Assembly (NCBI RefSeq): GCF_916618755.1
Contig: NZ_CAKAKB010000001.1
Coordinates: forward strand, 310,001-374,000
Direction: 5' to 3'
From: Actinotalea sp. Marseille-Q4924
GTDB lineage: Bacteria; Actinomycetota; Actinomycetes; Actinomycetales; Cellulomonadaceae
Length of the DNA: 64,000 nt
A program made the translations under genes and the position numbers. Positions 50,161 through 59,858 of the stretch are shown in pieces. Under the pieces are notes generated by a model. It saw only the letters and a list, made by a program, of their open reading frames with translations. It searched no databases and was not told the DNA's origin. Numbering within the stretch: the first letter of the stretch is position 1; every line of letters begins with the position of its first letter.

Positions 50161-52842
50161 GTGCACCGAGGTGGCGTCGTCGGTCGCGCGGCGGAGCTCG
50201 AGGAGCTCGGCCGCCGCTGGGACGCGGCCCTCGCCGGGCGGTCCGCCTGCGCACTCGTCGTCGGCGGCGCGGGCGTCGGGAAGTCGACGCTGCTCCGTTC
50301 GTTCCTCGCCGCCCACGCCGGGGCAGCGGTGCTCCGCGCCTCGGGCGGCGAGTTCGAGCGCGACCTCGCGCACGGCGTGGTGAGCCAGCTCCTCGCGGAC
50401 GGGCAGCACCGTGCGGAGCACACCGGGGACGACCTGGCCGTCGGGGCCCGGCTCGTCGCCGTCGTCGACGAGCTGGAGCAGGAGGCCCCCGTCGTCCTCG
50501 CCGTCGACGACGTCGGCTGGGCGGACCTGCCGTCCCTGCGGGCCCTGACCTTCGCCGTCCGTCGCCTGCGTCACGGCCGGGTGCTCACGGTGCTGACGGT
50601 GCGGCCCGAGCACCTCGACCGGCTCCCGACCGGCCTGCTCGACGTCATGACGGCCGAGGCGCCGCGACTGGACCTCGAGGGTCTCGACGAGGCGGCCGTC
50701 GCGCAGCTCGTCACCGACCTCGGTCACGTGCTGCCCGCGTCGACCGTGCGCCGGCTCGCCTCCCACACCGGCGGGAACCCCCTGCACGTCCGGGCACTCC
50801 TCGACGAGGTGGGCCCCACCGGTCTCGTCGTGCCCGACGACGGCGTGCTGCCGGCCCCGCGGGCGGTCGCCGACCGCACGGCGGCGCGCCTCGCCGCCCT
50901 GCCCGCACAGGCGGCCGACGTCGTCCTGGCCGTCGCGCTCCTGGGTCCGGCCCCGGAGGTGCCACTGGTCCTCGCCGTCGCGGGTCGTGACGACGGCGCT
51001 GCGACCGGGCCCGCCCTGGACGACGCGCTCCGCAGCGGGCTGGTCCGCACCGTCGCGGGCGTGGTGCCCCGGCTCGACGTCGACCATCCTCTGGTGCGCT
51101 CGGCACTGCTGCGCGAGACGCCGCACGCCCGACGCGCCCTGCTCCATGCCCGCGCGGCCGCGGTGCTCGACGGCGAGGACGCCCTGCGGCACCGTGCGTC
51201 GGCCGCGGTCGGCTACGACGGTGCCCTCGCCTCCGAGCTGGCGCTCGCCGGCGAGGCGCACCTCGCGAGGCCGGGCGGCGCGGCGGCCGCGGCGGCCTGG
51301 TTCCGGCGTGCGGCCGCCGTCGCACCCGACCGCGCCGTCCGGGAGGACCTCCTCCTGCGCGCCCTCGAGGGGCACCTGCTCGCGGGGGATGCGGGAGGCG
51401 CGGCGACGCTGCTGCCCGAGCTGCCGCGCCTCGCCGACTCGGCGCGTCGACGGTACGTCGAGGCCTCGCTGCGTCTGGCCGCCGGCGACTTCGCGGGCGC
51501 GCAGGACGGTCTCCTCGCTGCCTGGCGATCCGGCGCCGACGGCGACCCTGGGCGAGGTGAGGACGGCGTCGCGTGGGCGGTCGCCGGGCAGCTCGCGGCG
51601 CTCGCGGTGAACTCCGCCGACCTCGAGGGGGCGCTGCTGTGGTCCGAGCGCGCCCTCGCCCTTCCCGCCCGTGGCCGGGCCGCGGTCGCCCCGGCCATGG
51701 TCCGCGGCGTCGCCCTGACCGCGCTCGGCAGGTACGACGAGGCCCGGGAGGCCACGCGCGGCGACGAGCCCGGCTCCCTGACGGGCCGCGGCGTCCTGCA
51801 CCTGTGGACGGACGACCTTCCCGCGGCGGTCGCGACGCTGGCCGACGCCTCGGCCACGGCGCGCGCGGCCGGCGAGCTCCTGCCGTTCGCGGCGGCCACG
51901 TACTACCTGGCCGAGGGGGAGTTCCGGCTCGGCCGCTGGGACGACGCCGCCCTGCACGCCGGGCTGGTCGCGTCCGTCGCGGCCGACGGCGACCAGCGCT
52001 GGTTCCTGGCCCTCCCGCACGGCACCGCCGCGCTGCCCGCCGCGCACCGCGGCGAGTGGGACGTCGCCGACCGGCACGTCGCGGTCGCCCTGGAGCTGGC
52101 CGGCGCGGTCGGCGACGCGGCGAGCGTCATGTGGGCGCGCACGGCCGAGGCGAGCGTGGCCGTGGCCCGGGGCGAGCACGCGCGGGCCCTCGCGGCGGCG
52201 CAGGCGTGCCTGGCGCACCCGGCGCTCGCCGCCGTGCGCGAGGTCGGGGCGAAGCCGTGGCGGGCCCTCGGCGCGGAGGCCGCGGCGAGCCTCGGCGACG
52301 TCGCCGCCGCCCGGGCGCTCCTGGCCGGCATCGAGGACGGCACGACGGCGCCGGCCCTGCGGCTCGGTCTCGCCCGTGCCCGTGCGCTGGTCGCCCTCGC
52401 CGCCGGGGACGACGACGACGCGGGGCGCTGGTTCGAGCGCGCCCACGCCCTCGCGGCGGGCAGCGACGCCGTCTTCGAGCGCGCCCTGCTCGGCCTGTCC
52501 CACGGCGCGCACCTGCGCCGTCGGGGCGAGCGGCGTCGTGCGGCCGACCTGCTCGCCGACGCCGCGACGGTGTTCGCCGACCTGCGCGCCGTCCCGTGGC
52601 TGGAGCGTGCCCAGCGGGAGGTCGTGGCGGCGGGCGGGCACGCCGTGCGGGAGCGGCGGCACCCGGTGCTGACGCCGCAGGAGCAGGCGGTCGCGCACCT
52701 CGTCGCGCGGGGGATGCGCAACAAGGAGGTCGCCGCGGAGCTCTTCGTCACGGTCAAGACGGTCGAGTACCACCTGGCGAGCGTGTTCCGGAAGACGGGC
52801 GTGACGAACCGGGCCCAGCTCGTCGCGCGGCTCGCCTCCTGA
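50161..52842 (+). CDS. large ATP-binding LuxR-type regulator (LAL family)
   Basis: An 893-residue regulator. Walker A G-G-A-G-V-G-K-S-T is at 35-43 and Walker B V-V-L-A-V-D-D-V-G-W-A-D near 117, forming an AAA/NB-ARC-like ATPase. A long Ala/Arg-rich helical-repeat region (about 300-820, TPR-like) follows, and a C-terminal LuxR helix-turn-helix: L-T-P-Q-E-Q-A-V-A, then N-K-E-V-A-A-E-L-F-V-T-V-K-T-V-E-Y-H-L. GGGAGG lies four bases from the GTG. MalT-like proteins of this type sense a ligand and activate; target genes are not identified, the nearest being the macrodomain gene. Confidence 0.92.
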   Translation: MHRGGVVGRAAELEELGRRWDAALAGRSACALVVGGAGVGKSTLLRSFLAAHAGAAVLRASGGEFERDLAHGVVSQLLADGQHRAEHTGDDLAVGARLVAVVDELEQEAPVVLAVDDVGWADLPSLRALTFAVRRLRHGRVLTVLTVRPEHLDRLPTGLLDVMTAEAPRLDLEGLDEAAVAQLVTDLGHVLPASTVRRLASHTGGNPLHVRALLDEVGPTGLVVPDDGVLPAPRAVADRTAARLAALPAQAADVVLAVALLGPAPEVPLVLAVAGRDDGAATGPALDDALRSGLVRTVAGVVPRLDVDHPLVRSALLRETPHARRALLHARAAAVLDGEDALRHRASAAVGYDGALASELALAGEAHLARPGGAAAAAAWFRRAAAVAPDRAVREDLLLRALEGHLLAGDAGGAATLLPELPRLADSARRRYVEASLRLAAGDFAGAQDGLLAAWRSGADGDPGRGEDGVAWAVAGQLAALAVNSADLEGALLWSERALALPARGRAAVAPAMVRGVALTALGRYDEAREATRGDEPGSLTGRGVLHLWTDDLPAAVATLADASATARAAGELLPFAAATYYLAEGEFRLGRWDDAALHAGLVASVAADGDQRWFLALPHGTAALPAAHRGEWDVADRHVAVALELAGAVGDAASVMWARTAEASVAVARGEHARALAAAQACLAHPALAAVREVGAKPWRALGAEAAASLGDVAAARALLAGIEDGTTAPALRLGLARARALVALAAGDDDDAGRWFERAHALAAGSDAVFERALLGLSHGAHLRRRGERRRAADLLADAATVFADLRAVPWLERAQREVVAAGGHAVRERRHPVLTPQEQAVAHLVARGMRNKEVAAELFVTVKTVEYHLASVFRKTGVTNRAQLVARLAS

Positions 52843-52859
52843 CGTCGCAGGCTGTCGTC

Positions 52860-53384
52860 ATGGTGGTCGAGGCGGTGCTGGGGGACATCACGCGCGAGCG
52901 GGTGGACGCCGTGGTCAACGCGGCGAACTCCTCGCTGCTGGGCGGTGGCGGCGTGGACGGGGCGATCCACGCTGCCGCCGGCCCCGCGCTGCTCGCGGAG
53001 TGCCGCGCGCTGCGCAAGGCGGTGCTGCCGCAGGGCCTCCCGGTCGGCGACGCGGTGGCGACCGGCGCCGGGGAGCTGCCCGCGACGTGGGTGATCCACA
53101 CGGTCGGTCCGAACAGGCACACGGGCCAGACGGACCCCGGGCTGCTCGCGTCGTGCTTCCGGCGGTCGCTGGACGTCGCGGCTCAGGTCGGGGCGCGCTC
53201 CGTGGCGTTCCCGGCCGTCAGCGCGGGCGTCTACGGGTGGGACGTGGCCGAGGTGGCGCGGATCGCCGTCGACGCGGTCCGGTCGCACCCGGCCGTGGGG
53301 ACCGACGTCGACCAGGTGCGGTTCGTCCTCTTCTCCGAGCCGGCGCTGCAGGCGTTCCGGGCGGCGCTGGCGGCCTCCGCCTGA
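52860..53384 (+). CDS. macrodomain protein (O-acetyl-ADP-ribose deacetylase-like)
   Basis: A 174-residue macrodomain. It opens L-G-D-I-T, then V-V-N-A-A-N-S-S-L-L-G-G-G-G-V-D-G-A-I-H (residues 19-38, ADP-ribose loop 1 with the catalytic Asn), G-A-G-E-L near 65, and the loop 2 S-A-G-V-Y-G-W. It removes ADP-ribose or O-acetyl from ADP-ribose derivatives (YmdB/MacroD type). It starts 17 bases after the LuxR gene ends and is probably in the same transcript. Confidence 0.93.
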   Translation: MVVEAVLGDITRERVDAVVNAANSSLLGGGGVDGAIHAAAGPALLAECRALRKAVLPQGLPVGDAVATGAGELPATWVIHTVGPNRHTGQTDPGLLASCFRRSLDVAAQVGARSVAFPAVSAGVYGWDVAEVARIAVDAVRSHPAVGTDVDQVRFVLFSEPALQAFRAALAASA

Positions 53385-53430
53385 GGACGCCCCCGCGCCG
53401 GCGCTCCTCGGCAGGCGGGTGGCAGGGCAC

Positions 53431-53491
53431 CGTGATCGGATCACGCCTGCGGCGAACACGGGCAGTACGGCCCTACCCCCGCCGTTAGCCT
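53431..53491 (+). promoter_or_regulatory. clpC promoter with ClgR-like box and 15-bp palindrome
   Basis: CGC-N5-GCG at 53444-53454 with AAC after it (53440-53457) agrees with the published ClgR box except for one central base. It lies about 50 bases ahead of the expected start defined by TAGCCT (53486-53491). CGTGATCgGATCACG (53431-53445), a perfect palindrome, partly overlaps it. Confidence 0.65.
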
Positions 53492-53522
53492 GGCAGGACG
53501 ACATCCCTGGCAAGGAGCGCAG

Positions 53523-56075
53523 ATGTTCGAGAGATTCACCGACCGTGCCCGTCGCGTGGTGGTCCTCGCCCAGGAAGAGGCGAGGATGCTCAACCACAAC
53601 TACATCGGGACCGAGCACATCCTGCTCGGGCTCATCCACGAGGGCGAAGGCGTCGCCGCCAAGGCCCTGGAGTCGCTCGGCATCTCCCTCGACGCCGTCC
53701 GCTCGCAGGTCCAGGAGATCATCGGCGAGGGCCAGCAGGCCCCCTCGGGTCACATCCCCTTCACGCCCCGCGCGAAGAAGGTCCTCGAGCTGTCCCTGCG
53801 CGAGGCCCTGCAGCTGGGCCACAACTACATCGGCACCGAGCACATCCTGCTCGGCCTCATCCGCGAGGGTGAGGGCGTCGCCGCGCAGGTCCTCAACAAG
53901 CTCGGCGCGGACCTCAACCGCGTGCGGCAGCAGGTCATCCAGCTCCTGTCCGGCTACCAGGGCAAGGAGCCCGTGGCGTCCGGCGGGCCCGCGGAGGGCC
54001 AGCCGTCCGGCTCCGCCGTCCTCGACCAGTTCGGCCGGAACCTCACCCAGGCCGCGCGCGAGGGCAAGCTCGACCCCGTCATCGGGCGCGAGAAGGAGAT
54101 CGAGCGGGTCATGCAGGTGCTGTCCCGCCGCACCAAGAACAACCCCGTCCTCATCGGCGAGCCCGGCGTCGGCAAGACCGCCGTCGTCGAGGGCCTGGCG
54201 CAGGACATCGTCCGCGGGGACGTGCCGGAGACGCTCAAGGACAAGCAGCTCTACACGCTCGACCTCGGCGCCCTGGTCGCCGGGTCGCGCTACCGCGGTG
54301 ACTTCGAGGAGCGCCTGAAGAAGGTGCTCAAGGAGATCCGCACGCGCGGCGACATCATCCTGTTCATCGACGAGATCCACACCCTCGTCGGGGCGGGTGC
54401 CGCCGAGGGCGCGATCGACGCGGCGAGCATCCTCAAGCCGATGCTGGCCCGCGGGGAGCTCCAGACGATCGGCGCCACCACCCTCGAGGAGTACCGCAAG
54501 CACGTCGAGAAGGACGCGGCCCTCGAGCGCCGGTTCCAGCCGATCCAGGTCGCCGAGCCGAACCTCAAGCACGCGATCGAGATCCTCAAGGGTCTGCGCG
54601 ACCGCTACGAGGCGCACCACCGCGTCTCCATCACCGACGGCGCCCTCGTGGCCGCGGCGCAGCTCGCGGACCGCTACGTCAACGACCGGTTCCTGCCGGA
54701 CAAGGCGATCGACCTCATCGACGAGGCGGGCGCGCGCCTGCGCATCCGCCGGATGACCGCCCCGCCGGAGCTGCGCGAGCTCGACGAGAAGATCGCCGAG
54801 GCGCGGCGCGACAAGGAGTCGGCGATCGACGAGCAGGACTTCGAGAAGGCCGCGCGCCTGCGCGACGTCGAGAAGCAGCTGGGCGTCCAGCGGGCCGACA
54901 AGGAGAAGGCCTGGAAGTCCGGCGACCTCGACACGGTCGCGGAGGTCGACGAGGAGCTCATCGCCGAGGTGCTGGCGCTGTCCACCGGCATCCCGGTGTT
55001 CAAGCTCACCGAGGAGGAGTCCAGCCGGCTCCTGCACATGGAGGACGAGCTGCACAAGCGGATCGTCGGCCAGCAGGACGCCATCAAGGCGCTCTCGCAG
55101 GCCATCCGCCGCACGCGGGCGGGGCTCAAGGACCCGAAGCGTCCGGGTGGGTCGTTCATCTTCGCCGGCCCCACGGGCGTCGGGAAGACGGAGCTCGCCA
55201 AGGCGCTCGCGGAGTTCCTCTTCGGCGACGAGGACGCGCTCATCCAGCTCGACATGAGCGAGTTCTCCGAGAAGCACACCGTCTCGCGGCTGTTCGGCTC
55301 GCCCCCCGGCTACGTCGGGTACGACGAGGGTGGCCAGCTCACGGAGAAGGTGCGCCGTCGGCCGTTCTCGGTCGTGCTCTTCGACGAGGTCGAGAAGGCC
55401 CACGCGGACATCTTCAACTCGCTGCTGCAGATCCTCGAGGACGGTCGCCTGACCGACTCGCAGGGCCGGGTGGTCGACTTCAAGAACACCGTCATCATCA
55501 TGACCACCAACCTCGGCACGCGGGACATCGCCAAGGGCGTCCAGACCGGCTTCCAGGCCGGCGGCGACCTGTCGACGTCCTACGAGCGGATGAAGGCGAA
55601 GGTCAACGACGAGCTCAAGCAGCACTTCCGGCCCGAGTTCCTCAACCGCGTCGACGACGTGGTGGTGTTCCCGCAGCTGACGCAGGACGAGATCATCCAG
55701 ATCGTCGACCTGATGATCGCCCGCCTCGCAGGACGCCTCAGGGACAAGGACATGGGCATCGAGCTCACGCCCGCGGCCAAGCGGCTGCTCGCCGAGAAGG
55801 GCTACGACCCGGTGCTCGGTGCGCGTCCGCTGCGTCGCGCGATCCAGCGCGAGATCGAGGACGCGCTGTCCGAGAAGATCCTGTTCGGGGAGCTCCGTCC
55901 GGGTCAGACGGTCGTGGTCGACGCCCAGGGCGAGGGCCTGCTCGGGGAGTTCATCTTCCGCGGCATCGGCAAGGAGGGGGACGTCTCCGACGTCGAGCCC
56001 GTCGGTGTGGCGGTCTCCGCCATGCCGCCGCTGACGACGACGGACGAGGCCCCGAAGACCGGCACGGAGTCCTGA
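53523..56075 (+). CDS. clpC: ATP-dependent Clp protease ATPase subunit ClpC
   Basis: An 850-residue Hsp100 unfoldase that feeds ClpP. The N-terminal domain has two Clp-N repeats (each with [13 protein letters not shown]). Walker A motifs are GEPGVGKTA in AAA-1 and GPTGVGKTE in AAA-2, with the UVR-type coiled middle between (E-K-A-A-R-L-R-D). The G-Y-V-G-Y-D-E-G-G pore/box follows, and the ClpP-contact loop region comes before the C-terminus. The start [11 protein letters not shown] is the universal ClpC start, with AAGGAG upstream. A ClgR-like box upstream fits the known control. Confidence 0.97.
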   Translation: MFERFTDRARRVVVLAQEEARMLNHNYIGTEHILLGLIHEGEGVAAKALESLGISLDAVRSQVQEIIGEGQQAPSGHIPFTPRAKKVLELSLREALQLGHNYIGTEHILLGLIREGEGVAAQVLNKLGADLNRVRQQVIQLLSGYQGKEPVASGGPAEGQPSGSAVLDQFGRNLTQAAREGKLDPVIGREKEIERVMQVLSRRTKNNPVLIGEPGVGKTAVVEGLAQDIVRGDVPETLKDKQLYTLDLGALVAGSRYRGDFEERLKKVLKEIRTRGDIILFIDEIHTLVGAGAAEGAIDAASILKPMLARGELQTIGATTLEEYRKHVEKDAALERRFQPIQVAEPNLKHAIEILKGLRDRYEAHHRVSITDGALVAAAQLADRYVNDRFLPDKAIDLIDEAGARLRIRRMTAPPELRELDEKIAEARRDKESAIDEQDFEKAARLRDVEKQLGVQRADKEKAWKSGDLDTVAEVDEELIAEVLALSTGIPVFKLTEEESSRLLHMEDELHKRIVGQQDAIKALSQAIRRTRAGLKDPKRPGGSFIFAGPTGVGKTELAKALAEFLFGDEDALIQLDMSEFSEKHTVSRLFGSPPGYVGYDEGGQLTEKVRRRPFSVVLFDEVEKAHADIFNSLLQILEDGRLTDSQGRVVDFKNTVIIMTTNLGTRDIAKGVQTGFQAGGDLSTSYERMKAKVNDELKQHFRPEFLNRVDDVVVFPQLTQDEIIQIVDLMIARLAGRLRDKDMGIELTPAAKRLLAEKGYDPVLGARPLRRAIQREIEDALSEKILFGELRPGQTVVVDAQGEGLLGEFIFRGIGKEGDVSDVEPVGVAVSAMPPLTTTDEAPKTGTES

Positions 56076-56123
56076 GCCCGGGGACGCCACGCCGGTCCTG
56101 ACCGGCACCGACGCCCCACCCGA

Positions 56124-56160
56124 CGCCCGGGTCGCGAGAGCTCCTCTCGCGGCCCGGGCG
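56124..56160 (+). terminator. clpC terminator hairpin
   Basis: Seventeen-base arms (56124-56140 and 56144-56160), containing CGCGAGAG/CTCTCGCG, pair around a CTC loop with only one U-G wobble. It is among the strongest hairpins in the window. Confidence 0.85.
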
Positions 56161-56293
56161 TCGTCGTGTGCCGGAATCACCCGCCGGCAGTCGTCCGCTG
56201 TGCACCGGTTGGTCCCGGTTCGCCACGGCCGGCGCGGAACTTCACCCGCCGCACCACGGTGACCGCGCTCATCCGGCGGCGGACGCGACCCGA

Positions 56294-57805
56294 ATGAGGG
56301 ATGTGCCTCTCCTTCGCCGCCGTCGCGCGACCCTCGCCGATCCCCTTGGGGACGGCCCTACCGTCGAGTCGCTGCTCGCCGCGCCACCGCTGCTGCCGGA
56401 CGACGTCCTCACCAGCGCGCCGCTGCCCACGCAGCGCACGGGAGACGGCATCGAGGCCCGGTCGTCGGACGCCGGCGGCCCGACGGTCGTCGAGCAGCGC
56501 CGGGACCGCTACGTCCCCGTGCAGCACAAGTTCGCGCTGGCCGCCGTCGGCGCCGCCGTGTGGGTGGCGCTCGCCGTGGTCCTCTCCGGCCCGTGGGTCG
56601 CCGACCTGTCACCGGTCGTCGGTCCGGTGGGGGCGTGGGTGATCGTCGTCCTCGTCGCGTACCTCCCCGGCGGGATCGTCGCGTTCCTGGCCTTCTCCCT
56701 CGCCATGGACCGCCAGCCGCCGCTGCGCGTGGCGGACCCCACGACGCCCCTGACGATCGTCATCGCGGCGCGCAACGAGGAGGTGGGGATCGTCCCCACC
56801 CTCCGGTCCCTGGGCGCCGTGGAGTACGCGGGCCGCGTCGACGTCATCCTCGCGGACAACGGCTCCACCGACGGCACGGTCGCGGCGGCGCTGGCCGCGG
56901 CCGAGGAGTTCGGCATCGCGCTGCGGGTCGTGCACCAGACGATGCCCGGCAAGGCGCACGCGCTCAACGCCGCGCTCCTGGAGGTGACGACGCCGCTCGT
57001 CGTCACCGTCGACGCGGACACCCTCCTGCACCGGGAGGCGCTGCGCCGTCTCGTGTCCCGGCTGGAGTCCGCCCCGGCGGACACGGTCGCCGTCGCCGGT
57101 TCGGTCCTCGTCCGGAACTCCCGCGAGAACCTCCTCACCCGGATGCAGGAGTGGGACTACTACCTCGGGATCACCGCGGTGAAGCGGATGCAGGGCCTCT
57201 ACCAGTCCACCCTCGTCGCCCAGGGCGCCTTCTCGGTCTACCGCACCGACGACGTCCGCCGCGTGGGGGGCTGGCCGGACGCCATCGGCGAGGACATCGT
57301 CGTCACGTGGCGCCTCATGGAGGGCGGCAACCGCGTCTTCTTCGAGCCGACCGCCGTGGCCTTCACGGACGTGCCGGCGCAGACCCGGCACTTCGTCCGG
57401 CAGCGCGCCCGCTGGGCCCGCGGGATGCTCGAGGGCATCCGCGCCGTGCCGCCGTGGCGGCAGGACCGGACGCTGACGAAGCTCGTCGCCGGGGTGGACC
57501 TGGTCATCCCGTTCCTCGACATCGGCTACGGCCTCATCTGGCTGCCCGGCGTCGTCCTCTTCGCGCTCGGGTACCCGCTCATCGTGTCGGCGTGGACGCT
57601 GCTCGTCCTGCCCGTCACCCTGCTCGTCTACGGCACGCTGCGCCGGTTCCAGTCCCGGCACGTGTTCGACCCGCTGGACCTCCGGGTCCGCCGCAACCGC
57701 GGCGGGTACCTCGCCTTCCTGCTGCTGTACCAGGTGCTGTGCTCGACGGCCTCGCTCGTGGGCTACACGCAGTTCCTCGCCGGGACGCGCCGCCGCTGGA
57801 AGTGA
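56294..57805 (+). CDS. membrane-bound family-2 glycosyltransferase
   Basis: A 503-residue processive-type glycosyltransferase. Two helices near 85-140 precede the GT-A domain with T-I-V-I-A-A-R-N-E-E, L-A-D-N-G-S-T-D, V-D-A-D-T, E-D-I-V-V-T-W-R (TED-like) and Q-R-A-R-W. Three more hydrophobic segments follow. The pattern resembles PgaC/BcsA and other polymer synthases, but no partner for export or deacetylation is adjacent. ATG 56294 is preferred because the longer reading includes the clpC terminator region. The polymer is unknown. Confidence 0.88.
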   Translation: MRDVPLLRRRRATLADPLGDGPTVESLLAAPPLLPDDVLTSAPLPTQRTGDGIEARSSDAGGPTVVEQRRDRYVPVQHKFALAAVGAAVWVALAVVLSGPWVADLSPVVGPVGAWVIVVLVAYLPGGIVAFLAFSLAMDRQPPLRVADPTTPLTIVIAARNEEVGIVPTLRSLGAVEYAGRVDVILADNGSTDGTVAAALAAAEEFGIALRVVHQTMPGKAHALNAALLEVTTPLVVTVDADTLLHREALRRLVSRLESAPADTVAVAGSVLVRNSRENLLTRMQEWDYYLGITAVKRMQGLYQSTLVAQGAFSVYRTDDVRRVGGWPDAIGEDIVVTWRLMEGGNRVFFEPTAVAFTDVPAQTRHFVRQRARWARGMLEGIRAVPPWRQDRTLTKLVAGVDLVIPFLDIGYGLIWLPGVVLFALGYPLIVSAWTLLVLPVTLLVYGTLRRFQSRHVFDPLDLRVRRNRGGYLAFLLLYQVLCSTASLVGYTQFLAGTRRRWK

Positions 57806-57816
57806 GCCGGCGGCGC

Positions 57817-57836
57817 CGGACCGCGGGTGCGGTCCG
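57817..57836. terminator. bidirectional hairpin between glycosyltransferase and trmL
   Basis: Perfect 8-base arms CGGACCGC/GCGGTCCG around GGGT lie 12 bases after the glycosyltransferase stop and 25 bases after the converging trmL stop. Confidence 0.7.
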
Positions 57837-57860
57837 CGATGGGGGGTGCCGACGAGGGCT

Positions 57861-58325
57861 TCAGACCCCGCCCGGGAAGCCGAGCTGCCGCCACGCCTCG
57901 TAGGTCGCGACCGCCGCGGCGTTGGAGAGGTTCATCGAGCGGCGCCCCGGGAGCATCGGGATGCGGACCTGCGCGCTGACCTCGGGGCGCGCCAGCACCT
58001 CGGCGGGGAGCCCGGTCGGCTCGGCGCCGAAGAGCAGGACGTCGTCGTCGCGGTACAGGACGTCCGTGGAGCGGGTCGCCGCCTGCGTGGTGAAGGCGAT
58101 GACGCGTGCCGGCGCGACGGCCGCGAACGCGGCGTCCAGGTCCGGGTGCACGACGACGTGCGCGAGGTCGTGGTAGTCCAGGCCCGCGCGCCGCAGCCGG
58201 GCCTCGGACATGTCGAACCCCAGCGGCTCCACCAGGTGCAGCTCCGCACCCGTCCCGGCGCACATCCGGATCGCGTTGCCGGTGTTCCCGGCGATGCGGG
58301 GCTCGACGAACATGACGCGCAGCAC
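57861..58325 (-). CDS. trmL: tRNA (cytidine/uridine-34 2'-O)-methyltransferase
   Basis: A 154-residue minimal SPOUT methyltransferase of the TrmL/CspR type. It starts V-L-R-V-M-F-V-E-P-R-I-A-G-N-T-G-N-A-I-R, contains L-L-F-G-A-E-P-T-G-L-P, and ends with the knot motif I-P-M-L-P-G-R-R-S-M-N-L-S-N-A-A-A-V. Length is standard. It methylates the wobble base of some leucine tRNAs. GTG 58325 is preferred as it directly precedes the first conserved strand. Confidence 0.93.
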   Translation of the reverse strand: MLRVMFVEPRIAGNTGNAIRMCAGTGAELHLVEPLGFDMSEARLRRAGLDYHDLAHVVVHPDLDAAFAAVAPARVIAFTTQAATRSTDVLYRDDDVLLFGAEPTGLPAEVLARPEVSAQVRIPMLPGRRSMNLSNAAAVATYEAWRQLGFPGGV

Positions 58326-58417
58326 GACGACGATCGTGCCACCCGACGACGCCGCAGGCGGCTGTGCGTCGGCGTCCGCCCTCGGCTGATCCCCTTCCCC
58401 GCGGTGGCCGGCGCGGG

Positions 58418-58423
58418 CAGGCT
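58418..58423 (+). promoter_or_regulatory. -10-like box of leaderless epimerase gene
   Basis: CAGGCT lies six bases before the ATG at 58430; first base deviates from the TAnnnT pattern. Confidence 0.35.
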
Positions 58424-58429
58424 CTGCCC

Positions 58430-59416
58430 ATGCACCTCCTCGTCCTCGGCGGCACCGGGTTCCTCAGCGGCGAGGTCGTCCGTGCCGCCCTGTCCTCCGG
58501 CCATCGCGTCACCGCGGTCACGCGCGGCCGACGACCCGAGCCGGGCGCCGACGCTCCCGCCGTGCGCTCCGTGCGGGCGGACCGCGACGACGTCGCCGCC
58601 CTCACGGAAGCCTTCGCACCGGTGCTCGCCGACGACGCGCCGGACGCCGTCGTCGACTGCTGCGGCTACACGGTGGACGGGGCCCGTGCGGCGGCGGACG
58701 CGCTCGCCGGCGTGCCGCGGTACGTCTACGTCAGCAGCATCAGCGCGTACCGGGACTGGCCGCCCGGCCCCGTCCCGGACGAGAGCGCGCCGACGTTCGG
58801 GTCCGAGGCCTCGCCGGAGGAGTACGGACCGATGAAGGCCCAGAGCGAGCGCGTCCTCGAGGACGCGTTCGGGAACCGGCTGCTGTCGGCGCGGGCGGGC
58901 CTCATCGTCGGCCCGGGGGACCGGACGCTCCGCCTCACGAGCTGGCTGCACCGGATCGCGACGGCGGACCGCGTGGTCGTCCCGGCGACGGGCGACGTGC
59001 CGGTCGCCTTCGTGGACGTGCGGGACCTCGCCGGCTGGCTCGTGGTGGCGGCGGGTGCTGACTGGTCGGGCCCGGTCAACGCCACCGGACCGGTGGGCAT
59101 GACGACGTACGGCGGGATGCTCGCAGCGTGCCGGGACGCCGTCGTGGCGAGCGGGGCACCCGCGGCAGAGCTCGTCCCGGTGCCGCCGGCGCGGCTGCTC
59201 GAGGCGGGGGTCGAGCCCTGGACGGACCTGCCGTTCTGGCTGCCCGACGACGTCGCCGCGACCGCCTGGCAGGTCGGCACCGCGCGCGCCCGGGAGCTGG
59301 GGCTGCCGAGCCGCCCGATCGAGGACACCGTGCGCGACACGTGGCGGTGGCTGGCCACCGCCGGTCTGGAGCAACCGCCGGTCCCCGACCGCGTCGATCC
59401 CCGCGCGTTCGCCTGA
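58430..59416 (+). CDS. NAD(P)-dependent epimerase/reductase family protein
   Basis: A 328-residue extended SDR/atypical epimerase. It starts M-H-L-L-V-L-G-G-T-G-F-L-S-G. The active-site region has Y-V-Y-V-S-S-I-S-A-Y near residue 105, with Y-G-P-M-K-A near 142 giving the Y-x-x-x-K pair. L-I-V-G-P-G-D-R-T-L and a C-terminal L-P-F-W-L-P-D-D segment fit the reductase group often annotated in actinobacteria. The substrate is unknown. Confidence 0.85.
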   Translation: MHLLVLGGTGFLSGEVVRAALSSGHRVTAVTRGRRPEPGADAPAVRSVRADRDDVAALTEAFAPVLADDAPDAVVDCCGYTVDGARAAADALAGVPRYVYVSSISAYRDWPPGPVPDESAPTFGSEASPEEYGPMKAQSERVLEDAFGNRLLSARAGLIVGPGDRTLRLTSWLHRIATADRVVVPATGDVPVAFVDVRDLAGWLVVAAGADWSGPVNATGPVGMTTYGGMLAACRDAVVASGAPAAELVPVPPARLLEAGVEPWTDLPFWLPDDVAATAWQVGTARARELGLPSRPIEDTVRDTWRWLATAGLEQPPVPDRVDPRAFA

Positions 59417-59484
59417 CCCCCGGTGACCCCCGTGCCCGCCCGCGAACGGCTGAGAGAGGGCGAGCCCGGGGCCGGTCGCCGACG

Positions 59485-59490
59485 TACGCT
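59485..59490 (+). promoter_or_regulatory. -10 box of leaderless DUF2087 gene
   Basis: TACGCT lies six bases before the GTG at 59497. Confidence 0.5.
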
Positions 59491-59496
59491 CGAACG

Positions 59497-59802
59497 GTGG
59501 ACCTCCCCGAGCTGCAGCCCGCGCCGCCGCCGGACCGGTTCCTCGTCCGCGGCCGGCTCGAGACGCTGCCGCGCCGACGGGCGGACCGGGACCTCGTCTT
59601 CCGCTACCTCGCGGCGCGTGTGCTGGCCGTCCACGATCCCGTGGGCGAGCGCGAGCTGACCGAGCGCCTCGCCGAGCTCGCGCGTGACCCCGTCGGCCTG
59701 CGCCGCGAGCTCGTCGACGCCGGCATCGTCACGCGCACGCGGGACGGCAGCGAGTACTGGCGGACCGTGGTCACGGAGTTCGACGACCTCTCCCGGGTCT
59801 GA
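59497..59802 (+). CDS. DUF2087 domain protein
   Basis: A 101-residue protein with the DUF2087 pattern: F-L-V-R-G-R-L-E-T-L-P-R-R-R-A-D-R near residue 15, E-R-E-L-T-E-R-L in the middle, then L-R-R-E-L-V-D-A-G-I-V-T-R and a Y-W-R ending. This is a winged-helix-like module often fused to ArsR or stand-alone as here. It may bind DNA; no target is evident. Confidence 0.8.
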   Translation: MDLPELQPAPPPDRFLVRGRLETLPRRRADRDLVFRYLAARVLAVHDPVGERELTERLAELARDPVGLRRELVDAGIVTRTRDGSEYWRTVVTEFDDLSRV

Positions 59803-59858
59803 CCGGGGGCGGGTGTCCGGTGGTGCCCGCAGCCCCGGCAGGGCGGGAGGACGGCGCC

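Noticed and set aside
51903-56180. A 1425-codon minus-strand reading antisense to the LuxR regulator and clpC
   Set aside because: It runs opposite two recognised full-length genes and an intergenic terminator, and has no recognisable domain.
59450-59455. CTGAGA, reminiscent of a TPP riboswitch, ahead of the DUF2087 gene
   Set aside because: The rest of the conserved TPP core is absent and the downstream gene is not thiamine-related.
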